Shown here: positions 1 through 5,475 of the stretch, one piece after another
Layout of the letters: each line of letters opens with the position of its first letter
Position numbering within the stretch: the first letter of the stretch is position 1
DNA from: Gammaproteobacteria bacterium
GTDB taxonomy: Bacteria; Pseudomonadota; Gammaproteobacteria; Arenicellales; JAHEKD01
Direction: 5' to 3'
Assembly: GCA_024638545.1 (NCBI GenBank)
Contig: JAHEKD010000203.1
Span: 1-5,475, forward strand
DNA: 5,475 bases
Translations under genes and position numbers: made by a program
Notes under the pieces: model-generated
What the model was told of the DNA's origin: nothing
Databases searched by the model: none
The model's input: the letters and a program-made list of their open reading frames with translations, nothing else

Positions 1-2658
1 AGTTCTGACAAAATTTGATGATGCCCCCAGGGCTGCCCTTCGTATGTCGTTCTCGTCAGGTTGAAACTCAACTTCATCAGCGGGTAAATCAAATACTTCA
101 GGAACCCCTCTTGCTCTCGCCGGTCTGTCTTTAGAAAGAGCAGTCGTTGTACCGCTGACAAGCAACTCTTTTATGGCTTTAAATGAAGGTTCGTGGTTTG
201 CCAGGTCACCGTGTACAGCATCGATAAACCATGTCGGAATATTTTTTGGAATACCTGTGTTCCAGGGTACTCTTCCATCACCATCTGCGGTTGCCTGAAA
301 CCTGACCCTGTCAGCCCCGATAGATATATTCACCGGCGTTTCTTTGTCTTTACCTGCCAAATAAATCACCTTGCCGGGCTTTTCATCGCTAAACACAACG
401 GTATCCAGCAGCGTACGAATTTCCCTGGCCTGATTCAATGGGTTGAGTAAAGGAACCGGGGTTTTTCCTTTACCAAGCCCGGCAATTGTTTCCCACGTGT
501 CTGGAGAATAAAGATCGAGGTCCGCGGGATTGGGGTTGACAGGCAACATATTCAATATGCCGGGATACTGGCTGATGATTTCCAGAATCTCTTTTTTTGA
601 GTTTTTCAAATCGATGAGTGCCAGCAGCTTGATTAATTTTTCCTGGCCAACCAGAACCCTGGGTATTGAATATGAACCTGCGTTCGGTGTCCCAAGCATG
701 ATAAACCTGCTTTTTTCATGGGCAATCATTTTTTCCCAGACTTTCCGGTGCCGGGCAATCATCATTCTGACAACCAGGCCACCCATTGAATGTGCGATGA
801 TGCTCACAGGCAAACCGTGACTTTGATTCTTTTTTATCGATTTGCTGACTGATCCGGACAACCGTTTAGCCTCCATCGTCAGCGATAGACGCCAGTCATA
901 GCAGAAGGGAATGACTTCATGATCGATGCTTAAATAATCAATTAACTTCGCATAGGCCAGTTCAATCACATTACTTGGTTTTACGTTTTCCTTTTCGATT
1001 GACAGTTTGCTGAGGCCGCCTCTGATCAGCTCCCATTTATCAGCCCAAATTCTGGTGTCCTTGATGCTGAGTTCACTGCCCAGGATACCTGGCAATACAT
1101 ATACGACAGGACGGGGTTCTGTGTGTACCACTGTCGATCTTGCAATCGGACGTTCAAGCTCCGGAAGCTTGTTGATAAAACTGGATTCCAGCAGAACCGC
1201 ATCACCCGTCAAGCCATGCAACACTCTGCTGGAGGTTTTATTGTTTCGAAAGTAATTAAAATGACTAACGTTGTCGCCCTGGTCAAAATAATAGCGCGGT
1301 ACCTGTTCACGCTCGCCACCGCCGAACATGGACGATGTATTTACGACCAGGTCGTGGTTGTCTTCATAAAATTGATCAGTAAAAAAGAGTGCGATTTTTC
1401 CCAACAGACCCTTTTTTTCAATATCTCCGGAGATAACCGTTAAATCTGCCGATATTGCGTCCAGGTTGGAATTTAACAAACTGATCAGCGGCGAACCTGG
1501 CATTTGCGCCTCGAGGCCAGGTAACACCTGCGGCTTGGTTCGAGTCTTAACCAGTGCAATAATGAAATTTTTAAGCAAGGCGTAATACGGCGTCACCTTC
1601 AGTGCAGGAATGTAACCAACCAGATTGAATATTACCGATAGCCATCTATCGAGACGACCGGATGCCAGGGTAGTGCCCCTTGCCGGGCAGGCAACGCGAA
1701 CAAATCGGCTAACAGTAAGATTTTTACTTCTTAACAGGTCACTTAATTTCTTCAGGTTTGCCAGCTGGACATCATAGGCCTTTTCGACATCCTTTTTTAT
1801 ATCGTCGTCAAGCTCATCGAGAATTTCTGCTTTTCGTTTCTTGAAAAATGACAGTTCCTGGGCATTAACGGGCTGACCCTTTACCTTTGTTGCCCTGCAT
1901 AAAAGTTCGCCAACCAGTCCTCCCCTGGAGTGCGAGACAAGGTGAACGTTTGCATTGTCAGGCAGCGAGTTCGCCAGCTCAATGGCGTTTTCAATCGGGC
2001 TTTCGGTTAGTGTGTAATGCTCGAAAGCGTACAAATCAGAACCGTAGAATTCAGAAAGTTGCGAGCTAAGCGCCAGGCTTTTAAATAATTCACCAAAACT
2101 GCCCTGCGTATTTGATGCCGTGCCGTGGATAAATACCAGCACCGGCGACTCAGGTGCCTTTCCTAATGTTGCTTTTTTAAAATCTATCTGTGCGTCATCA
2201 CCTGAGCCGCTGATAATAATTTTATTCAGGCCCGGTTTCTCAACTGTTTTTTTCTCAAATTTTTTACATATTTCCAGTCCGGCATTGTCCGCAATCGGGA
2301 CGCGAAAGAAATCGAGCGCCCTGATGACCCAGTCTTTTACCCCTCTCGACGGCCTGCCTGCCCTGATATGATCAATAACCAGCTGATCATCATCGGCAGA
2401 TCTGGACGCTGTCGCAAATTCTTTCTCGTAATCATCACGGCGAACAAATAAGGTAATGTCGCCCTCGATATTAACCTCGAGAACATTATCAGCTGAAACT
2501 TTATCAACTGTTTCCCGGGATGTGGCGCTGCGCCCACTCGGGATTTCAAAGCTTGCATAGTGCTCTACATCAAATAAATCCTGTATCTCCTTTTGTGATT
2601 CATCAATAGATACAGCTTTGCCGCCCTCTATGACGACTGTTTTATTTTGATCTACCAT
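1..2658 (-). CDS. Large tandem alpha/beta-hydrolase protein (partial; C-terminus beyond left edge)
   Basis: This is an uninterrupted frame of 886 codons from an ATG to the window edge, with no stop. The ATG at 2658 is preceded by GAGG with a 6-nt spacer. Residues 1-165 form an N-terminal region of unknown function. Domain 1 (about 170-470) has F-I-H-G-T at 176-180, the elbow S-H-S-R-G with Ser244, then likely Asp436 (HDLVVN) and His466 (VSHFNYF). A charged helical insert covers about 266-312. Domain 2 (about 515-830) is LCAT/PGAP1-like: LPGILGS at 522-528, CYDWR at 586-590, A-H-S-M-G with Ser624, LGTPNAGS at 655-662, Asp794 in GDGRVP, and His816 or His822. Both triads look intact, so two active lipase/esterase/acyltransferase sites are plausible; the substrate is unknown. 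No signal peptide is seen, so it is probably cytoplasmic. The frame continues after residue 835 in an acidic linker, so at least one more region follows. A C-terminal CHAT peptidase is possible from remembered architectures but unseen. Confidence 0.93.
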   Translation of the reverse strand, partial: MVDQNKTVVIEGGKAVSIDESQKEIQDLFDVEHYASFEIPSGRSATSRETVDKVSADNVLEVNIEGDITLFVRRDDYEKEFATASRSADDDQLVIDHIRAGRPSRGVKDWVIRALDFFRVPIADNAGLEICKKFEKKTVEKPGLNKIIISGSGDDAQIDFKKATLGKAPESPVLVFIHGTASNTQGSFGELFKSLALSSQLSEFYGSDLYAFEHYTLTESPIENAIELANSLPDNANVHLVSHSRGGLVGELLCRATKVKGQPVNAQELSFFKKRKAEILDELDDDIKKDVEKAYDVQLANLKKLSDLLRSKNLTVSRFVRVACPARGTTLASGRLDRWLSVIFNLVGYIPALKVTPYYALLKNFIIALVKTRTKPQVLPGLEAQMPGSPLISLLNSNLDAISADLTVISGDIEKKGLLGKIALFFTDQFYEDNHDLVVNTSSMFGGGEREQVPRYYFDQGDNVSHFNYFRNNKTSSRVLHGLTGDAVLLESSFINKLPELERPIARSTVVHTEPRPVVYVLPGILGSELSIKDTRIWADKWELIRGGLSKLSIEKENVKPSNVIELAYAKLIDYLSIDHEVIPFCYDWRLSLTMEAKRLSGSVSKSIKKNQSHGLPVSIIAHSMGGLVVRMMIARHRKVWEKMIAHEKSRFIMLGTPNAGSYSIPRVLVGQEKLIKLLALIDLKNSKKEILEIISQYPGILNMLPVNPNPADLDLYSPDTWETIAGLGKGKTPVPLLNPLNQAREIRTLLDTVVFSDEKPGKVIYLAGKDKETPVNISIGADRVRFQATADGDGRVPWNTGIPKNIPTWFIDAVHGDLANHEPSFKAIKELLVSGTTTALSKDRPARARGVPEVFDLPADEVEFQPDENDIRRAALGASSNFVRT

Positions 2659-2664
2659 TCCATA

Positions 2665-2668
2665 CCTC
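2665..2668 (-). promoter_or_regulatory. Shine-Dalgarno of the tandem hydrolase gene
   Basis: GAGG on the minus strand lies 6 nt upstream of the ATG at 2658 and decides the start. Another ATG at 2663 lies only 1 nt after the GAGG and reads ATG-GAA-TGG-TAG in a different frame, so it is not the start. Confidence 0.7.
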
Positions 2669-2705
2669 GAATGTTTAATTTTTATGGCGCGTCAATGCGT
2701 CACTC

Positions 2706-2720
2706 CGGAACACAGTTCCG
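2706..2720. promoter_or_regulatory. Perfect 15-bp inverted repeat upstream of the hydrolase gene
   Basis: CGGAAC-ACA-GTTCCG has two 6-bp arms around a 3-bp centre, about 48 bp upstream of the hydrolase start codon. Its size and position suit an operator for a dimeric regulator. It has no U-tract on either side, so it is not a typical terminator. The regulator is unknown; the GAAC-N3-GTTC core is not the spacing of the LexA boxes I know. Confidence 0.35.
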
Positions 2721-2733
2721 TAATATTATTAAT

Positions 2734-2744
2734 AACGGCCCGTT
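2734..2744. repeat. 11-bp palindrome next to the inverted repeat
   Basis: AACGG-C-CCGTT is a palindrome with 5-bp arms and a single central base. It lies 13 bp from the 15-bp inverted repeat, across an AT-rich tract (2721-2733). The tract could contain the -10 region of the hydrolase promoter, but I could not find a convincing -35 partner. Confidence 0.25.
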
Positions 2745-2772
2745 TCCATCATGGTGACATGTAAACTGGGTA

Positions 2773-2964
2773 CTAATATCTTGTCCAAGAAAATACCCTT
2801 CTTTCTGAATTAATTTCATTTTTATTTGTTAGCGTTGAGTTAAAAGGTGTAAAAATCAGATTAAGCATGCCGGCAGAATTTAAACAGATATAGTCAATCA
2901 TCTCCTCATGATCGCTAGAAGAAGACACGTACAGATCACCAAAATCAGAAAAGTCAGTTTTCAT
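2773..2964 (-). CDS. Uncertain 63-aa hypothetical protein
   Basis: This is a short ORF in the same direction as the hydrolase gene, ending 114 bp before its start. The product is acidic near the N-terminus, with Y-V-S-S-S-S-D-H-E-E at about residues 12-21, then a short hydrophobic stretch (MLNLIFTPF). It has no signal peptide or recognisable fold. No clear Shine-Dalgarno precedes the ATG, and a TATAAT sequence (2967-2972, minus strand) sits only 2 nt upstream of it, which would place transcription initiation inside the ORF if it were a real -10 box. The S-S-x-D-H-E pattern faintly recalls the N-terminus of small immunity-like proteins, but this is an impression only. It could be a truncated remnant or a chance ORF. 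Confidence 0.25.
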   Translation of the reverse strand: MKTDFSDFGDLYVSSSSDHEEMIDYICLNSAGMLNLIFTPFNSTLTNKNEINSERRVFSWTRY

Positions 2965-3170
2965 TTATTATATTGTTATCTCTGCGCAAAACATTATTAT
3001 AATTATGATAACTACCCTTTACATCAAAATACCAGAATAAATTTTACAGCGCAATATTAAGACAAACTACCAGCCTTTTAATTTAGTCATGCGTCACTTT
3101 AACAGGTAATGAAACAATACCGAATCTCTCTAATTTGTCGTATTGGTACAGTTTTAAAAGATGAATAATC
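2965..3170. other. AT-rich intergenic region without recognisable gene
   Basis: No convincing coding frame is seen on either strand. Weak plus-strand promoter-like hexamers are present: TTGTTA at 2973-2978 and TATAAT at 2998-3003 with a long 19-bp spacer. A 19-codon ORF at 3109-3168 (starting MKQYRISLICR) ends just before the BLUF-like frame. Its Y-R-x-x-L-I-x-R pattern resembles a BLUF N-terminus but lies in a different frame, and about 15 residues too far from the GITG motif to belong directly. If the 63-codon ORF is not real, the gene-free stretch is 2659-3170. Confidence 0.5.
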
Positions 3171-3398
3171 GTGTTGATCGAATCGAGACAGCGGGAATCA
3201 GAGGTCGCCGTTCGCGATCTTCAGAATTTTTCGGGATTGTCACAGCAGCCTGACGCGATTCATGGGATAACGGGTTTCATATATAATGAAAAAACCCTCC
3301 AAGGAATTCTGCTGGGCGAGAGCGGTATGCACTCCAAGCTCTTTTTTCTGGCCTGCATTCTCATTGACGGTAACTATGGCGGCTTAAGTGCAAGCTGA
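3171..3398 (+). pseudogene. Degenerate BLUF-domain (flavin photoreceptor) remnant
   Basis: This 75-codon frame has a GTG as first possible start and no good Shine-Dalgarno. By eye it follows the BLUF domain order: E-S-R at residues 4-6 where BLUF has Y-x-S-R, then 27 residues later G-I-T-G-F-I-Y (32-38), then L-Q-G-I-L-L-G-E where BLUF has F-x-Q-x-L-E-G, then a late I-L-I-D resembling the I-x-x-D of the last helix. The spacing between SR and GITG fits the family. The conserved N-terminal Tyr is Glu here, and the Asn before GITG appears to be replaced (Q-Q-P-D). The Gln that contacts flavin is kept. The protein is shorter than a functional BLUF domain (about 90-100 residues), so it is probably a relic. 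It lies convergent to the decarboxylase genes. The family match is a memory-based reading, not a search. Confidence 0.35.
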
Positions 3399-3529
3399 AA
3401 ATTACTTTTATACAAGCGCTGCCTGCACTAATCGGACTTATTCTGAAGCTGTTCCTTTGGTCTTTTGGAACGGCATTATATTTAATATGGTTTAATATAT
3501 AACTGTTTGCTGCGTTAACCATAGCAAGT
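3399..3529. other. Intergenic region between convergent BLUF remnant and small membrane ORF
   Basis: I see no supported gene here. GTTCC and GGAAC arms (about 3452-3472) could form a 5-bp stem with an 11-nt loop but lack a following T-tract, so I do not call a terminator. An AT-rich tract follows around 3475-3500. Confidence 0.4.
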
Positions 3530-3754
3530 TTATTTTTGCTCGTCGACCTTAGCATTACGTTTTGATCTGGTCGAGGCTGCTGCGGTGATAAATATTCCGG
3601 CAATGGCGATACAGGTTCCGATGATGAAGGCCGCCGACTGATATGCTTCGGGCAGTGCGGGCGAGAGCAGCCGGGCAATGCCAACACCAAGCAAGGCTAC
3701 AAGAATGCCGGGTAACCAGTGGACATATTTTGATCTGGTCCGAATTTTCATCAC
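3530..3754 (-). CDS. Small two-helix membrane protein, hypothetical
   Basis: This 74-aa product starts with GTG at 3754, with an ATG as the next codon at 3751. It has a basic N-terminus (KIRTRSK), a first hydrophobic segment at about residues 12-31 (WLPGILVALLGVGIARLLS), a short polar turn, a second segment at about 38-59 (SAAFIIGTCIAIAGIFITAA), then a strongly basic tail (TRSKRNAK) ending in DEQK. The layout predicts both termini in the cytoplasm. It lies 177 bp downstream of the decarboxylase beta subunit on the same strand. No strong Shine-Dalgarno is visible, so expression is uncertain. It does not look like the decarboxylase gamma subunit, which has a single N-terminal helix. Function unknown; the charge and helix pattern favour a real gene over a chance ORF. 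Confidence 0.5.
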   Translation of the reverse strand: MMKIRTRSKYVHWLPGILVALLGVGIARLLSPALPEAYQSAAFIIGTCIAIAGIFITAAASTRSKRNAKVDEQK

Positions 3755-3931
3755 TTTTGACTTTTTTGGAGCAACATGTCAAGAATTCGCCCGCAGCACA
3801 TATTTGCGGCAGCCAGACGGGAAAGCAGGTTTTTCTTGTACATCTGCAGGTCAGGCCAAAACATAATGATTCACTGGATTTGCCTTTATATCAACGGATT
3901 CGTCCTGGCGTATCTCGGTTCTGTCAAATCG
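3755..3931. other. Spacer downstream of the decarboxylase beta subunit gene
   Basis: I find no gene in this 177-bp spacer. A weak hairpin (CCGCA/TGCGG, about 3791-3809) has a 9-nt loop and no clear U-tract, so termination after the beta subunit gene is not established. Confidence 0.35.
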
Positions 3932-5212
3932 CTAACCAGGCGGTATAGCCTGGGCCAGCCGTTCCGCAGCCTGCATTTTTTTAACCACGGAGATAAAAAT
4001 ACTGGCAAAAATTGCCGAAGTAATCACGCCGCTGATACTGGCCCCCAGCGCATGCGGCAGGATAATGGAATCAGGATTGGCTGAAGATACGCTTTTTTGC
4101 GCCACTTTTGCACAGGTCGGCACGCAGCTTACCCCGGCGATGCCGATCACCGGATTGTATTTCCTGCCAGTAGCAAAATAAAGAATATAGCCCCCTAAAA
4201 TTCCGCCAATGGCCGACAGTAACAGTGCAAAAATGCCGAGCACGAGCAGTATAAGCACCGACTTGTCGAGCAGGGTATTGGCTTCACACAGAACCCCCAA
4301 CAGCAACCCGAGAAAAAAGGTTGCCGTATAAAGTACCGTGCCGCCAAAAACCTCGGCGTACTTGATGAGATCGCTCTCGCGGATGATAACGCCCAGAAAC
4401 AGTGATAAAAACAGCGGCGCGGCTACAGGAAAGAGCAGGCACAATACCGTGCAGGCAATCACACAAAAGACGATTTTTTCTTCCGAGGTGATCTCCGGCA
4501 GATTTTCTTCAGGCATTTTTATGGCCCGGATATGTTCAGGTACCAGCAGCTTTATGAGGTAGGGATAACCGCCATAGGTCAGCCCCAGATAGAGATAGGC
4601 GACGACGGTAATGGGTACAAACAGTTCAGGAGAGAGTATCAGCGAGGTGAACAGGATCATCGGCCCGTCCGCACCGCCGATTGTCGCTACCGATGCTGCA
4701 TCTCCAAGCGGCAGACCCATTGCGATGGCCAGTGGAAATGCCAGCACCGTACCAAGCTCTGCACACAGTGCAATAAACATACTCTGAAACGGCCTCGCCA
4801 TGACGAAGCCGATATCCAGCAACACACCGACACCCATCAACACCAGGCAGGCGATAAGACCGTTACTGAAGGTGAGTGTATAAATGGGCTGCAGCCAGTC
4901 GATCTGCAGCCAGGTGACCACCTCGTCAGTGTTTTTCGCCAGCGCATTAAGAAATAGAGTGCCCTGTTCACCGCTGGGATTCTCAGCCGTGGGTTGCTCC
5001 CAGAATAAAACACCGGCATTAATAGTCGCCATACCAAGGCCCATGGGTATCATGATCAGTGATTCAAGCACGCCCTTGCGCGCCAGGTAGATAAACAAAA
5101 AACCGAGCGCAATAAGAAATATCCGCATCGCCATTATTTTTGGTTCAGATGCAGCAAGGGTAGCCAATCCCTGAAACAGCCCTAAATCCAGAATCTCGAC
5201 TGATTCCATCAT
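3932..5212 (-). CDS. oadB: Na+-translocating decarboxylase beta subunit
   Basis: This 426-aa polytopic inner-membrane protein is about full family length. In this family (OadB, GcdB, MmdB) it decarboxylates carboxybiotin and couples this to Na+ export. Visible landmarks are L-M-G-V-G with Asp133 (125-133), the signature G-G-A-D-G-P at 179-184 with Asp182, equivalent to the essential Asp203 of Klebsiella OadB, a Y-L-Y motif with Tyr208, and N-P-V-I-G-x-A-G-V-S at 353-362 with Asn353, Gly357 and Ser362, equivalent to Asn373, Gly377 and Ser382. H-A-L-G-A-S at 387-392 stands where H-A-M-G-P-N is usual, and Lys369 replaces Arg389. About 9-11 hydrophobic segments are present. The start is one of two consecutive ATGs (5212, 5209), without a strong Shine-Dalgarno. 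It begins 10 bp after the biotinyl gene, so translation is probably coupled. The substrate (oxaloacetate, glutaconyl-CoA, methylmalonyl-CoA) cannot be told from this subunit. Confidence 0.95.
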   Translation of the reverse strand: MMESVEILDLGLFQGLATLAASEPKIMAMRIFLIALGFLFIYLARKGVLESLIMIPMGLGMATINAGVLFWEQPTAENPSGEQGTLFLNALAKNTDEVVTWLQIDWLQPIYTLTFSNGLIACLVLMGVGVLLDIGFVMARPFQSMFIALCAELGTVLAFPLAIAMGLPLGDAASVATIGGADGPMILFTSLILSPELFVPITVVAYLYLGLTYGGYPYLIKLLVPEHIRAIKMPEENLPEITSEEKIVFCVIACTVLCLLFPVAAPLFLSLFLGVIIRESDLIKYAEVFGGTVLYTATFFLGLLLGVLCEANTLLDKSVLILLVLGIFALLLSAIGGILGGYILYFATGRKYNPVIGIAGVSCVPTCAKVAQKSVSSANPDSIILPHALGASISGVITSAIFASIFISVVKKMQAAERLAQAIPPG

Positions 5213-5222
5213 TGTATACCGG

Positions 5223-5475
5223 CTAAGCGATTGTCAGCAGCGGCTGACCGGCATCCACGACATCGCCCACCTTGACGTGAAGCTTGCTCACCTTGCCGGC
5301 GCGGTGTGCAATGACAGGCGTGATCATTTTCATTGCCTCAATCTGAATGATTTTCTCGCCTTCCTTAACCGCCTGTCCCAGGCTCACGTCGATTTTTTTA
5401 ATGATGCCCGCTAGTGGGCTGATTTCATCACCAGCGTCGGCCGTCATTGCTGGCGAGGCCGGCATCGGCAAGACG
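5223..5475 (-). CDS. Biotinyl (BCCP) domain of the decarboxylase (partial; N-terminus beyond right edge)
   Basis: The frame is open to the right edge. The visible part begins with a Pro/Ala/Met-rich linker and continues into a complete lipoyl/biotinyl fold: I-S-P-L-A-G, a conserved G-x-x-V-x-x-G-E hairpin, the biotinylation motif E-A-M-K-M with the target Lys (AAA at 5328-5330), and the C-terminal hairpin A-G-K-V ... V-K-V-G-D-V-V-D-A-G-Q-P-L. The biotin carried here shuttles CO2 from the carboxyltransferase to the beta subunit encoded next. It could be the C-terminal domain of an OadA-type alpha subunit or a separate GcdC/MmdC-type carrier; the linker fits both. The TTG at 5471 and ATG at 5465 are in-frame but probably internal. 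The stop TAG is 10 bp before the beta subunit start. Confidence 0.92.
   Translation of the reverse strand, partial: VLPMPASPAMTADAGDEISPLAGIIKKIDVSLGQAVKEGEKIIQIEAMKMITPVIAHRAGKVSKLHVKVGDVVDAGQPLLTIA

Noticed and set aside
193..2371. Several plus-strand ORFs of 60-106 codons across the left half
   Set aside because: They lie opposite the continuous 886-codon minus-strand gene, have no recognisable motifs, and are shadow frames of it.
2337..2558. 73-codon minus-strand ORF inside the hydrolase gene
   Set aside because: It is an alternative frame of the N-terminal hydrolase coding region; the main frame is far longer and has domain motifs.
3394..3502. Plus-strand hydrophobic frame of about 35 codons after the BLUF remnant
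   Set aside because: It has no ATG or GTG start and no ribosome-binding site, and the AT-rich composition alone can produce a hydrophobic translation.
3560..3740. 13-bp direct repeat TTTTGATCTGGTC (3560-3572 and 3728-3740)
   Set aside because: Both copies fall inside the small membrane ORF in different frames and have no mobile-element features around them; two short copies are compatible with chance.
3555..3782. 75-codon minus-strand ORF overlapping the small membrane protein
   Set aside because: The Cys/His/Arg-rich translation is typical of a shadow frame, while the overlapping frame encodes two clean membrane helices.
4284..5090. Plus- and minus-strand ORFs within the beta subunit gene
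   Set aside because: All are shadows of the 426-codon gene and lack motifs.
1..5475. CRISPR array, tRNA, rRNA, insertion sequence or transposase
   Set aside because: I saw no regularly spaced repeats, no cloverleaf-like or rRNA-like sequence, and no transposase motif or terminal inverted repeats.

Overview
The window suggests a Gram-negative proteobacterium, probably a gammaproteobacterium. This rests on moderate GC content, a Na+-translocating biotin-dependent decarboxylase locus, and proteobacterial-looking codon use and Shine-Dalgarno spacing. It is an inference, since there is no rRNA or other taxonomic marker. All clearly real genes lie on the minus strand.

Left half (1-2658, minus): a single open frame of at least 886 codons that runs off the left edge. 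It encodes a large protein with two complete, non-identical alpha/beta-hydrolase domains in tandem. The first has an S-H-S-R-G nucleophile elbow. The second is LCAT/PGAP1-like, with an LPGILGS motif, YDWR, an A-H-S-M-G elbow and a GDGRVP acid motif. The open frame continues past the second domain into an acidic linker, so the protein is a larger multidomain enzyme. From memory of this architecture, a CHAT (caspase-like) peptidase domain could follow beyond the window, but that is not visible here.

Middle (about 2659-3529): an AT-rich, gene-poor stretch. It holds two short palindromes upstream of the hydrolase gene, an uncertain 63-codon minus-strand ORF, and a plus-strand ORF that looks like a degraded BLUF (blue-light flavin sensor) domain. 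It reads as an eroded boundary between the accessory hydrolase gene and the metabolic locus.

Right half (3530-5475, minus): a biotinyl (BCCP) domain whose start lies outside the window. Ten bases later comes the 426-residue beta subunit of a Na+-translocating decarboxylase (OadB/GcdB/MmdB family), and then, after 177 bp, a possible small two-helix membrane protein. The carboxyltransferase loads CO2 onto the biotin, and the beta subunit decarboxylates carboxybiotin and exports Na+. The carboxyltransferase would have to be encoded upstream, beyond the right edge. The beta subunit is divergent at positions that matter for ion binding in the characterised enzymes.
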